Made by a program: the position numbers and the translations under genes | Shown here: positions 55,041-62,562 of the stretch, piece after piece | Numbering within the stretch: position 1 is the first letter of the stretch | Layout: every line of letters starts with the position of its first letter | Notes under the pieces: generated by a model | What the model saw: the letters and a program-made list of their open reading frames with translations, nothing else | Told to the model about the DNA's origin: nothing | The model's database searches: none | DNA from: Sulfitobacter sp. THAF37 | Lineage (GTDB): Bacteria; Pseudomonadota; Alphaproteobacteria; Rhodobacterales; Rhodobacteraceae | Direction: 5' to 3' | DNA length: 64,000 nucleotides | Assembly: GCF_009363555.1 (NCBI RefSeq) | Contig: NZ_CP045372.1 | Span: 2,925,501-2,989,500 of the forward strand

Positions 55041-56153
55041 TTATCGGGCCGCCAGCGCATCCTGCAGCAGCGCCAGGACATTGTCACGCGGCACGTCGCC
55101 GGTCACAAAAGCATCGCCGATGCCCCGCGCCAGGATGAACCGCAGTTGGCCATCGACCACCTTCTTGTCCTGGCCCATCAGGTCCAGCAAGGTGTCCGCG
55201 TCCGGCAGATCGCCCTCTATGTCAGCCAGGTCGGTCTTCATCCCCATCGCCTTGAGATGGGCACGCACGCGGCTGGGATCTTCCTGCGGGCACAGACCCA
55301 GCCGCGCGGACAATTCAAACGCCAGCGCACAGCCGATCGCGACCCCCTCTCCGTGCAGCAGCCGGTCACCGTAGCCCGTCGCGGCTTCCAGCGCGTGGCA
55401 GAAGGTATGGCCAAGGTTCAGCAGCGCCCGGTCGCCCTGCTCTGTCTCGTCGCGGATCACGATGTCGGCTTTCATCTGAACCGCCCGCCGCACCGCAGCC
55501 ACCCGCGCCGCGCCGTCGCCGCGGGCCAGGGCCGGCCCCTGCGCCTCAAGCCAGTCGAAGAAAGCCGCATCGCCCAGCAGCCCGTACTTTACCACTTCGC
55601 CGTAGCCTGCGAGGAAATCGCGCTGCGTCAGCGTATCCAGCAGCGCCGTATCGGCCAGCACCAGCGACGGCTGATGAAACGCCCCCACCAGGTTCTTGCC
55701 ATGGGCCGTGTTGATGCCGGTCTTGCCGCCGACCGAACTGTCCACCTGTGCCAGCAGCGAGGTGGGGATCTGGACAAAGCGCACGCCGCGCCGCAGGACG
55801 GCGGCGGCAAACCCCACCAGATCTCCGATCACCCCCCCGCCAAAGGCTATCACCACATCGCGCCGCTCGACCTTCTGTGTCAGCAGCCAGTCGACACAGC
55901 GGGTCAGGTTTTCCCAGCTCTTGGTGCCTTCGCCCGGCGGCAGAGCCAGTGCTTCCATCCCGATCCCCTCTGCCGCCAGCCCTGCGCGCAGGCTGTCCAG
56001 ATGCAGATCCGCGACTGTCTCATCCGAAATGACCGTGACCCGTTTGCGTCCCAGATGCGGCGCGATCAGCGCGCCCGCCTCGGCCAGCAGACCGGGGCCG
56101 ATCACCACGTCATAGGCGCGCCCGGGCAGGGCGACATTCACCGTCTCACGCAT
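55041..56153 (-). CDS. aroB: 3-dehydroquinate synthase
   Basis: NAD/metal enzyme of 370 residues, second step of the shikimate pathway. It contains LPPGEGTKSWENL, VIAFGGGVIGDLVGFAAA, PTSLLAQVDSSVGGKTGIN, and KNLVGAFHQPSLV, plus the metal histidine HGEGVAIG near 2/3 of the length. Its start overlaps the aroK stop by eight bases, so the two genes are translationally coupled. No terminator of note follows. Confidence 0.96.
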   Translation of the reverse strand: MRETVNVALPGRAYDVVIGPGLLAEAGALIAPHLGRKRVTVISDETVADLHLDSLRAGLAAEGIGMEALALPPGEGTKSWENLTRCVDWLLTQKVERRDVVIAFGGGVIGDLVGFAAAVLRRGVRFVQIPTSLLAQVDSSVGGKTGINTAHGKNLVGAFHQPSLVLADTALLDTLTQRDFLAGYGEVVKYGLLGDAAFFDWLEAQGPALARGDGAARVAAVRRAVQMKADIVIRDETEQGDRALLNLGHTFCHALEAATGYGDRLLHGEGVAIGCALAFELSARLGLCPQEDPSRVRAHLKAMGMKTDLADIEGDLPDADTLLDLMGQDKKVVDGQLRFILARGIGDAFVTGDVPRDNVLALLQDALAAR

Positions 56154-56742
56154 CGCGGGCCTCCATCACGTCGGGTCGGGACTTCAGCGCGTCGATCACC
56201 CGCAGCGCCATTGCATCAATGCTCAAGGACGGATCGCAAACCACGGACATATCGGCCTTTTCATAAATCGGCACCCGCGCACGATAAAGCGCGGCCAGCG
56301 TACCATAAGGATCAACCGTGCGCAGCAGCGGGCGGCTGTCCTTGTGCCGCACACGCTGCCACAGCAAGGACAGTTCCGCGTTCAGCCACATCGACACCCC
56401 ATGGCGCGAAATCTGCGCCCGGTTCGCCTCCGCCAGAAAGGCACCTCCGCCGGTGGACAGGATGCAGCATTCCTGCTGCAGGAGCCGCGAAATCACCTCG
56501 GTTTCGCGCTTGCGAAAGAACGCCTCGCCGTCGCGCTCGAAAATCTCCGGCACGCTGAGGTTTGCCGCCGTCTCGATCTCGGCATCGCTGTCCAGGAAAG
56601 GCACCCCCAGCCGCGCGGCAACCGCGCGGCCAACCGCCGTCTTGCCTGCGCCCATCATGCCAACCATGACGACCGTCTTTCTGAGCCTGTATTCCGGATG
56701 TGTCCTTTCGCCGTCGGCCATGCTTTGCTCAATCCCGATCAT
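56146..56742 (-). CDS. aroK: Shikimate kinase
   Basis: P-loop kinase of 198 residues phosphorylating shikimate. Walker A is VGMMGAGKTAVGRAVA (about 27-42), then DSDAEIE, and STGGGAF. The C-terminal adenine-site segment includes SRPLLRT and RVPIYEKAD. The ATG at 56742 has AAGGAAAA upstream; an internal ATG at 56721 lacks a clear site. It overlaps aroB by eight bases and is divergent from a small membrane protein gene. Confidence 0.95.
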   Translation of the reverse strand: MIGIEQSMADGERTHPEYRLRKTVVMVGMMGAGKTAVGRAVAARLGVPFLDSDAEIETAANLSVPEIFERDGEAFFRKRETEVISRLLQQECCILSTGGGAFLAEANRAQISRHGVSMWLNAELSLLWQRVRHKDSRPLLRTVDPYGTLAALYRARVPIYEKADMSVVCDPSLSIDAMALRVIDALKSRPDVMEARDA

Positions 56743-56822
56743 TTTTCCTTGAATGACGTGATCTTGACCAAAAGGCCATATATAGATTGCACAACAATTC
56801 GGGAACCGAGCAGGCAAATACC

Positions 56823-56972
56823 ATGGGCAGATTGATCAAGTTTTTGATATTTCTACTAATCGTCGGATTTATCGGGCTGGTTGGCTATGCCTATCTTGGT
56901 CCCTTCTTCGGGGCGGAGTTTGCACCACCCCCGGTAGAAACCCGCGAACCCGTGACCCTGTCCGGTGAGTAA
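56823..56972 (+). CDS. 49-residue single-helix membrane protein upstream of the xerD unit
   Basis: Short gene encoding a start MGRLIKFLIFLLIVGFIGLV, one membrane helix (about 5-27), and a proline/acid-rich tail ending PVTLSGE. GCAGG lies upstream of the ATG. Its stop overlaps the GTG of the next gene by eight bases, so the two are coupled. This is good evidence that it is translated. It probably sits in the inner membrane. No function is recognised. Confidence 0.7.
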   Translation: MGRLIKFLIFLLIVGFIGLVGYAYLGPFFGAEFAPPPVETREPVTLSGE

Positions 56973-58557
56973 CGCAGTGTCGGCTGCGGTGCGCCGGATC
57001 GGCACGCTCGGGATGGCGGCGTTCTGCGCGGGGCTGGCGCCGGGCCTGTCGGCGGCGCAGGGCAGCGCGTCGGACTCGCCGCTTTCCGTGATCGACTGGC
57101 TGGGCACCCAGTTGGCACCGCAGCCGCCTGCGCGCGCGCCCGCACCCGGCGCTGATCCGGAAGAGGCACCGGTTGCGACCTCGGCCCTGCCCCCCAAAGT
57201 CACGGTCGCGCCGCTTGGCGCCGGCTCTCCCCGCGCGATCGGTCTGGTCCCAAATACCGTGACCGGTTTGCCGCAGGACCTGTGGTCGGGCAGCGAGGCA
57301 GAGGCGCTGATCCGCCAGATCGACGACTTGCGCGACCTGAACCTGCCCGCCGCGCAATCGCTGCTCTACACCGTGCTTCTGGCGGAAGCCTATGCGCCGC
57401 AGGGTGACAGCAGCGCCGGTGACGCGCTGGCCCGCGCGCGCGTGAAAAAGCTCATGCAGCTTGGCGCGCTGGACCCGGCCCTGTCGCTGATCGAACAGGC
57501 AGGGGTCGCCACGTCGCCCGAGAATTACGATCTGTGGATGGACATCAGCCTGCTGACCGGAACCGAGGATCGCGCCTGCGACGTTCTGGGTGCCGCGCCC
57601 CATCTCACGCGCAACTACGCCACACGAATCTTCTGCGCCGCGCGTGCGGGCGATTGGGACAATGCCGCGCTGACCTTCGGCTCGGCGCAGGCGCTGGGAT
57701 TGCTGCCGGACGAACAGCTGGCGTTGCTGGACCGCTTTCTGCACCCCGAGAGCTTTGAAGGCGCGGACCCGTTGCCGGTGCCGCGCGCCATGGACCCGCT
57801 GAGCTTCCGGCTGTTCGAAACGATCGGCGAACCGATGCCCACCGGCACCCTGCCCCGTGCCTTTGCCGTCGCGGACCTTCGCGACATCGCGGGCTGGAAA
57901 GCACAGCTCGAAGCGGCGGAACGGCTGACCCGCGCCGGTGCCCTGCCCGACAATCGGCTTCTGGGTCTTTACACCGACCGTGAGGCTGCGGCCTCCGGCG
58001 GGGTCTGGGACCGGGTGCGCGCCCTGCAGCGGTTCGAGACCGCGCTCGATACCGGCAGCGCCGATGCGGTGGCCAAGACGCTGCCCCCGGTCTGGATCGC
58101 CATGCAGGAGGCGGGGCTGGAAGTCGCCTTTGCCGGGCTTTTCGCAGAACGTCTGGCGCCCCTGCAGCTCGAAGGCCGCGCCGCCCGGATCGCCTTTGAG
58201 GTCTGCATGCTATCGCCGATTTACGAGACGGCCGCGGCCGATCCGTCAAGAGATGTCGCGAATACCGCCATGCTGAGCAGCATCGCCATGGGCGAAGCCC
58301 CGGCCACACGCCCCTCCGGCGCGTTGCCCGGCGCGGTGTTCGACGCATTCAACGGGGCCGCGCCGCGAGAGCGGCTGATCGCGACGGCACGTGACGGTCG
58401 CTTGGGCGAGGTCATTCTCGAAACCCTGGCGATGCTGCAAAAGGGGTCCCAGGGCGACACCACCGCGATGCGGGACGCCCTGGCGACGCTGCGTGCCCTG
58501 GGGCTGGAAGACACGGCCCGCCGTGCGGGGCTGCAAACCCTCCTGCTGGAGCGTTGA
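56965..58557 (+). CDS. Secreted, alanine-rich unknown protein, probably helical-repeat
   Basis: Protein of 530 residues. The GTG start overlaps the preceding small gene. A signal peptide (about 1-31, ending LSAAQG) is followed by a proline/alanine-rich linker (about 50-80), then a long alpha-helical region with repeated patterns such as LARARVKKLMQLGALDPALS and WDNAALTFGSAQALGLL, resembling a TPR/Sel1-type or other solenoid. It is probably periplasmic. Its stop lies just before the xerD start. Function is not recognised; the coupling to xerD is conserved-looking but its meaning is unclear. Confidence 0.78.
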   Translation: MSNAVSAAVRRIGTLGMAAFCAGLAPGLSAAQGSASDSPLSVIDWLGTQLAPQPPARAPAPGADPEEAPVATSALPPKVTVAPLGAGSPRAIGLVPNTVTGLPQDLWSGSEAEALIRQIDDLRDLNLPAAQSLLYTVLLAEAYAPQGDSSAGDALARARVKKLMQLGALDPALSLIEQAGVATSPENYDLWMDISLLTGTEDRACDVLGAAPHLTRNYATRIFCAARAGDWDNAALTFGSAQALGLLPDEQLALLDRFLHPESFEGADPLPVPRAMDPLSFRLFETIGEPMPTGTLPRAFAVADLRDIAGWKAQLEAAERLTRAGALPDNRLLGLYTDREAAASGGVWDRVRALQRFETALDTGSADAVAKTLPPVWIAMQEAGLEVAFAGLFAERLAPLQLEGRAARIAFEVCMLSPIYETAAADPSRDVANTAMLSSIAMGEAPATRPSGALPGAVFDAFNGAAPRERLIATARDGRLGEVILETLAMLQKGSQGDTTAMRDALATLRALGLEDTARRAGLQTLLLER

Positions 58558-58562
58558 ACCCC

Positions 58563-59537
58563 ATGCAGACGTCAACCTTCCACTGGATTTCCACCTTTCT
58601 CGAAGCGCAGGCCGCCGAACTGGGGGCCGCCACCAACACCCAGCTTGCCTATGGTCGTGATCTGAAGGACTTCGACTGTTTTCTTGCGCGGGAACGGCTC
58701 GATTTCCTCTCCGCCACCCGCGCCGCGGTCGAAAATTACCTGATCTATTGCGACGCGCAGGGGCTGGCGAAATCCACCCGCGCCCGCCGCCTGTCGGCGA
58801 TCAAGCAGCTGTACCGATTTGCCTTCGAGGAAGGGCTGCGCAGCGATAACCCGGCGATCCAGATTTCCGGCCCCGGCCAGGACAAACGCCTGCCCAAGAT
58901 CCTGTCGGAGACCGAGGTCGACGCCCTTCTGGAGGCTGCGCGTGCCTCGGGGCGGTCGCAGTCTGATCAGACCCGCAACACCTGCCTGATGGAACTGCTT
59001 TATGCCACGGGCATGCGGGTCAGCGAGCTGGTAAGCCTGCCCATCGCCGCAACGCGGGGCGATCCGCGCCTTCTGCTGATCATGGGCAAAGGCGGCAAGG
59101 AACGGATGGTCCCGCTGTCACCGCCTGCGCGGACGGCGCTGGCCGAATGGCTGGTGCTGCGCGACAGGCTGGACGAACAGGCCCGCATGCGCAGGCAGCC
59201 CCCCTCGCGTTTCCTGTTTCCGTCGCGCGGAAAGCTGGGGCATCTGACCCGGCACAGGTTCTACCTGCTGATCAAGGAATTCGCCGTTGCCGCAGGGGTC
59301 GATCCCAAGAAGGTCACGCCGCATACGCTGCGGCACGCGTTTGCGACGCACCTGCTGGCCAATGGCGCGGATCTGCGGGCGATCCAGACCATGCTGGGCC
59401 ACGCCGACGTTGCCACGACCGAGATTTATACGCATGTGCTGGAAGAACGGCTGTCAGAGCTGGTGCTTGAGCATCACCCGCTCGCCGCTGGACCGCCACC
59501 CGGCCCTGTCGGCAAGGCAACCGGCGACGGACACTAA
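58563..59537 (+). CDS. xerD: Site-specific tyrosine recombinase XerD
   Basis: Tyrosine recombinase of 324 residues resolving chromosome dimers at dif with XerC. An N-terminal SAM-like domain (about 5-90) precedes the catalytic domain. Catalytic residues: R in TGMRVSELVSLP, the beta-hairpin lysine in MGKGGKERMVPL, H-x-x-R in HTLRHAFATHLL, and the histidine and tyrosine in LGHADVATTEIYTHV. I use the ATG at 58563; a TTG at 58554 overlaps the previous stop. It is the last gene of a three-gene unit. Confidence 0.94.
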   Translation: MQTSTFHWISTFLEAQAAELGAATNTQLAYGRDLKDFDCFLARERLDFLSATRAAVENYLIYCDAQGLAKSTRARRLSAIKQLYRFAFEEGLRSDNPAIQISGPGQDKRLPKILSETEVDALLEAARASGRSQSDQTRNTCLMELLYATGMRVSELVSLPIAATRGDPRLLLIMGKGGKERMVPLSPPARTALAEWLVLRDRLDEQARMRRQPPSRFLFPSRGKLGHLTRHRFYLLIKEFAVAAGVDPKKVTPHTLRHAFATHLLANGADLRAIQTMLGHADVATTEIYTHVLEERLSELVLEHHPLAAGPPPGPVGKATGDGH

Positions 59538-59640
59538 CTCTGGACCCGGGTTTGTTGCCCAACCGTTCCGCCTGCCCTTGAACGGGGCAGCGCGGGCCAT
59601 CATACTTTGACAAACGCATTAACTGGACATCAATTCGCAA

Positions 59641-60948
59641 ATGGACACTGGCACCACGATGATTGACGGCGCATTCTGGATCAGCTGCGGCATCATCCTG
59701 TTTCTTCTTGTGCTTTCGGGCTTCTTTTCCGGCTCGGAAACCGCGTTGACCGCCGCGTCGCGCGGCAAACTGCGTGCGCAGGCCGACAAGGGGTCGCGCG
59801 GGGCGGAACGGGCGCTCAAGATCACCGAGGACAACGAACGGCTGATCGGGTCGGTTCTGCTGGGCAACAACCTGGTGAACATTCTCGCCGCCTCGCTGGC
59901 GACGGCGCTGTTCACGCGCCTGTTCGGGGAAAGCGGCGTGGCCCTGGCGACGCTGGTGATGACACTGCTGGTGCTGGTCTTTGCCGAGGTGCTGCCCAAG
60001 ACCTACGCCATCACCAACGCAGAAACCGCCGCCGCACTGGTGTCCCGGCCCATCGCGCTGGTCGTGCTGGTGTTCTCGCCCATGGTCACAGCCGTGCGGT
60101 TCTTCGTGCGCGGGGTGCTGCGGCTCCTGGGCGTACAGGTGGACCCGGACAGCAACATCCTCGCGGTGCGCGAAGAGATCGCGGGCGCGCTGCAACTGGG
60201 CCATTCCGAAGGCGTGGTCGAAAAGGAGGACCGCGACCGCATCCTGGGCGCTCTGGACCTGCGGGAACGGGTGGTCGAAGAGATCATGCTGCACCGTTCA
60301 GGGATCGAAATGATCGACGCCGACATGCCGCCCGAGGAAATCCTGAGCCAATGTCTCGAATCCAACCACACCCGCCTGCCGGTCTTTCGCGACGACCAGG
60401 AAAACATCATCGGCGTGATCCACGCCAAGGATCTGCTGCGGGCGATGTACAAGCTGATCGGCGGGCCCGAAGGCGATGCATCGGCGTTGAAGAACTTCGA
60501 CGTCTCGACCGTTGCGATGAAGCCTTACTTCGTCCCCGAAACCTCGACACTCGACGAGCAGATGCGCCAGTTCCTGCGCCGCCGAACGCATTTCGCGCTG
60601 GTGGTGGACGAATACGGGTCACTCCAGGGGTTGATCACGCTGGAGGACATCCTGGAAGAGATCGTGGGCGAGATCACGGACGAGTTCGATCCCGACGCGG
60701 ATCACCCTCTGGCCCCGGGCGAGGACGGGCACTACTACGTCGACGGGGCGATGACGATCCGCGACCTGAACCGGGCAACCGACTGGTCGCTGCCGGATGA
60801 CGAGGCCAACACATTGGCGGGGCTGGTGATTCACGAGGCCCAGATGATCCCGACACCGGGGCAGGTGTTCTCGTTCCACGGCTTCCGCTTCGAAGTCATG
60901 GCGCGCGACGGCAACCGCATCACGCAGCTCAAGATCCGCCCCCTCTAG
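59641..60948 (+). CDS. CorC/HlyC-family membrane protein with CNNM, CBS and CorC domains
   Basis: Membrane protein of 435 residues. A DUF21/CNNM region (about 1-190) has SGFFSGSETALTAASRGKLR and about four helices. A CBS pair (about 210-345) includes VFRDDQENIIGVIHAKDLL and LVVDEYGSLQGLITLEDILE. A CorC/HlyC domain (about 350-435) closes the chain. Proteins of this type are linked to magnesium/cobalt homeostasis or membrane damage (family knowledge). It follows xerD by 103 bp on the same strand. Confidence 0.92.
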   Translation: MDTGTTMIDGAFWISCGIILFLLVLSGFFSGSETALTAASRGKLRAQADKGSRGAERALKITEDNERLIGSVLLGNNLVNILAASLATALFTRLFGESGVALATLVMTLLVLVFAEVLPKTYAITNAETAAALVSRPIALVVLVFSPMVTAVRFFVRGVLRLLGVQVDPDSNILAVREEIAGALQLGHSEGVVEKEDRDRILGALDLRERVVEEIMLHRSGIEMIDADMPPEEILSQCLESNHTRLPVFRDDQENIIGVIHAKDLLRAMYKLIGGPEGDASALKNFDVSTVAMKPYFVPETSTLDEQMRQFLRRRTHFALVVDEYGSLQGLITLEDILEEIVGEITDEFDPDADHPLAPGEDGHYYVDGAMTIRDLNRATDWSLPDDEANTLAGLVIHEAQMIPTPGQVFSFHGFRFEVMARDGNRITQLKIRPL

Positions 60949-61023
60949 CCGGTCCTCATCGCGGTGGGGGCAGAAATGGCAATTGACCTTGCCCCCCGCG
61001 CTGAGCGCGATAGGTCTGCACCC

Positions 61024-61128
61024 ATGAGAAAAGTGAAGGGCAGGATGATCAGTTTCGCCACCTTCGGCAAACAAGCCGAGCAGTCGACCACGCCGGGTGC
61101 CCCGTGCATCGGAATGCCGTGCGCATGA
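61024..61128 (+). CDS. Possible 34-residue leader ORF overlapping pssA
   Basis: An ATG at 61024, with AGG nine bases upstream, opens a frame encoding a basic start MRKVKGRMISFATFGKQ. It stops in ATGA at 61125-61128, overlapping the pssA start by four bases. The coupling looks deliberate, but the peptide is not recognised and may be only a translational leader or a chance frame. Confidence 0.35.
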   Translation: MRKVKGRMISFATFGKQAEQSTTPGAPCIGMPCA

Positions 61129-61889
61129 ACGATTCTTCGTCCTCCCCGACCCGCGACGTCTCGTTGCTGCAGCTTTTGCCCAACATCCTCACGGTCACGG
61201 CGATCTGCGCGGGGCTCTCGGCCATCCGCTTTGGCGTGCAGGGCAATTACGTGCTGGCGGTGCAGCTGATCGTGGCGGCCTGCGTGCTCGACGGGGTGGA
61301 CGGTCATCTGGCCCGGTTGCTCAAGAGCGACAGCAAGATCGGCGCAGAGCTCGACTCCCTCGCGGACTTCGTGAACTTCGGCGTCGCGCCGCCGCTGGTT
61401 CTGTATTTCTGGGCGTTGCAGGACGTGCGCAGCGCCGCCTGGCTGGCGGTGCTGTTCTACGCCATCTGCTGCGTGCTGCGGCTGGCCCGGTTCAACGTGG
61501 CGGCGCGCGAACCGCAGGCCGCCGACCCGCAGGTGCCGCCGGGGTATTTCACCGGCATCCCCTCGCCCGCGGGTGCGCTGCTGGTGTTGCTGCCTCTCTC
61601 GATCTCTTTCGCCTTTGCCAATGGGCCGCTTCTGCCCGACGTCGTGATCTGCCTGCACATGGTGGTGATCGGCCTGCTGATGATCAGCCGGGTGCCGACC
61701 TGGTCGATCAAGGCACTGCGCATTCGCCGCGCACAAATACCCTACGTGACACTCGGCGCCGTGCTGCTGGCCGCTGCACTGCTGACCTTTGCCTGGATCA
61801 CGATGGTGACATTGTGCCTTGCCTATATCGCCATGGTGGTCTGGACCCTGATCGCCGGATCACCCCCCTCTTCCCGGAAGGAGAGCTGA
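61125..61889 (+). CDS. pssA: CDP-diacylglycerol--serine O-phosphatidyltransferase
   Basis: Membrane CDP-alcohol phosphatidyltransferase of 254 residues making phosphatidylserine from CDP-DAG and serine. The signature DGVDGHLARLLKSDSKIG followed by AELDSLADF (about 54-80) is complete. About eight hydrophobic helices are present. The start ATG at 61125 overlaps a possible leader ORF; a GTG at 61104 is an alternative. No phosphatidylserine decarboxylase gene precedes it, although that is a common order. It is followed with a one-base gap by pmtA, which methylates phosphatidylethanolamine. Confidence 0.93.
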   Translation: MNDSSSSPTRDVSLLQLLPNILTVTAICAGLSAIRFGVQGNYVLAVQLIVAACVLDGVDGHLARLLKSDSKIGAELDSLADFVNFGVAPPLVLYFWALQDVRSAAWLAVLFYAICCVLRLARFNVAAREPQAADPQVPPGYFTGIPSPAGALLVLLPLSISFAFANGPLLPDVVICLHMVVIGLLMISRVPTWSIKALRIRRAQIPYVTLGAVLLAAALLTFAWITMVTLCLAYIAMVVWTLIAGSPPSSRKES

Positions 61890-61890
61890 A

Positions 61891-62511
61891 ATGGAACTTG
61901 ACGCCGTCACCCGCTCCTACGCCCGCTGGGCTCCCGTGTATGACCGAACCTTCGGTGCCATCACACAGGCTGGCCGAAGGCGTGCCGTCGCCCATATCAA
62001 CAAGCGCACCGGCAGCGTGCTGGAGGTGGGCGTGGGAACCGGGCTGTCGCTGGAGAAATACGCGCCTCACCTGTCGGTCACGGGCATTGATTTCTCGGAG
62101 GACATGCTGGAAAAAGCCCTCAAGCGCGTGGATACCGAGCGCCTCGACCATGTGACCGAGCTGCGGCAGATGGATGCGCGGCAGCTTGACTTCCCCGATG
62201 CCTCCTTCGACACGGTGGCGGCGATGCATGTGCTGTCCGTCGTGCCGGAACCCAAGCGCGTGATGGCCGAGATCGCGCGGGTCCTGAAGCCCGGCGGCCA
62301 GGTCGTGATCACCAATCACTTCACCCGCGAGAGCGGCGTGCTGGGCAGGATCGAGCGCATTTCAGCCCCCTTTGCCGATACGCTGGGCTGGCATTCGGAT
62401 TTCTCGATCGACACCGTGCTGCAACAGCCCACCCTGCGCATCGTGGCGCAGGACGGGCTGCCGCCGCTTGGGATGATGACTTTCCTGGTGCTGGAAAAGG
62501 CAGACAGCTGA
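61891..62511 (+). CDS. pmtA: Phosphatidylethanolamine N-methyltransferase-like (PmtA-type) SAM methyltransferase
   Basis: SAM-dependent methyltransferase of 206 residues close in length to Rhodobacter-type PmtA. Motif I is VLEVGVGTGLSLEKY (about 44-58), motif II GIDFSEDML, and motif IV-like MHVLSVVPEPKRVM. The N-terminal SYARWAPVYDRTFG is typical. GGAGAG lies before the ATG. It starts one base after pssA, so phosphatidylserine and phosphatidylcholine synthesis may be co-expressed. Small ubiquinone-type methyltransferases are an alternative, but the context favours PmtA. Confidence 0.8.
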   Translation: MELDAVTRSYARWAPVYDRTFGAITQAGRRRAVAHINKRTGSVLEVGVGTGLSLEKYAPHLSVTGIDFSEDMLEKALKRVDTERLDHVTELRQMDARQLDFPDASFDTVAAMHVLSVVPEPKRVMAEIARVLKPGGQVVITNHFTRESGVLGRIERISAPFADTLGWHSDFSIDTVLQQPTLRIVAQDGLPPLGMMTFLVLEKADS

Positions 62512-62562
62512 CAGCTGGCCCCGGCGTTCTCCGGGACCTTTGCGCCAGAGCCTTCGGCCAGG

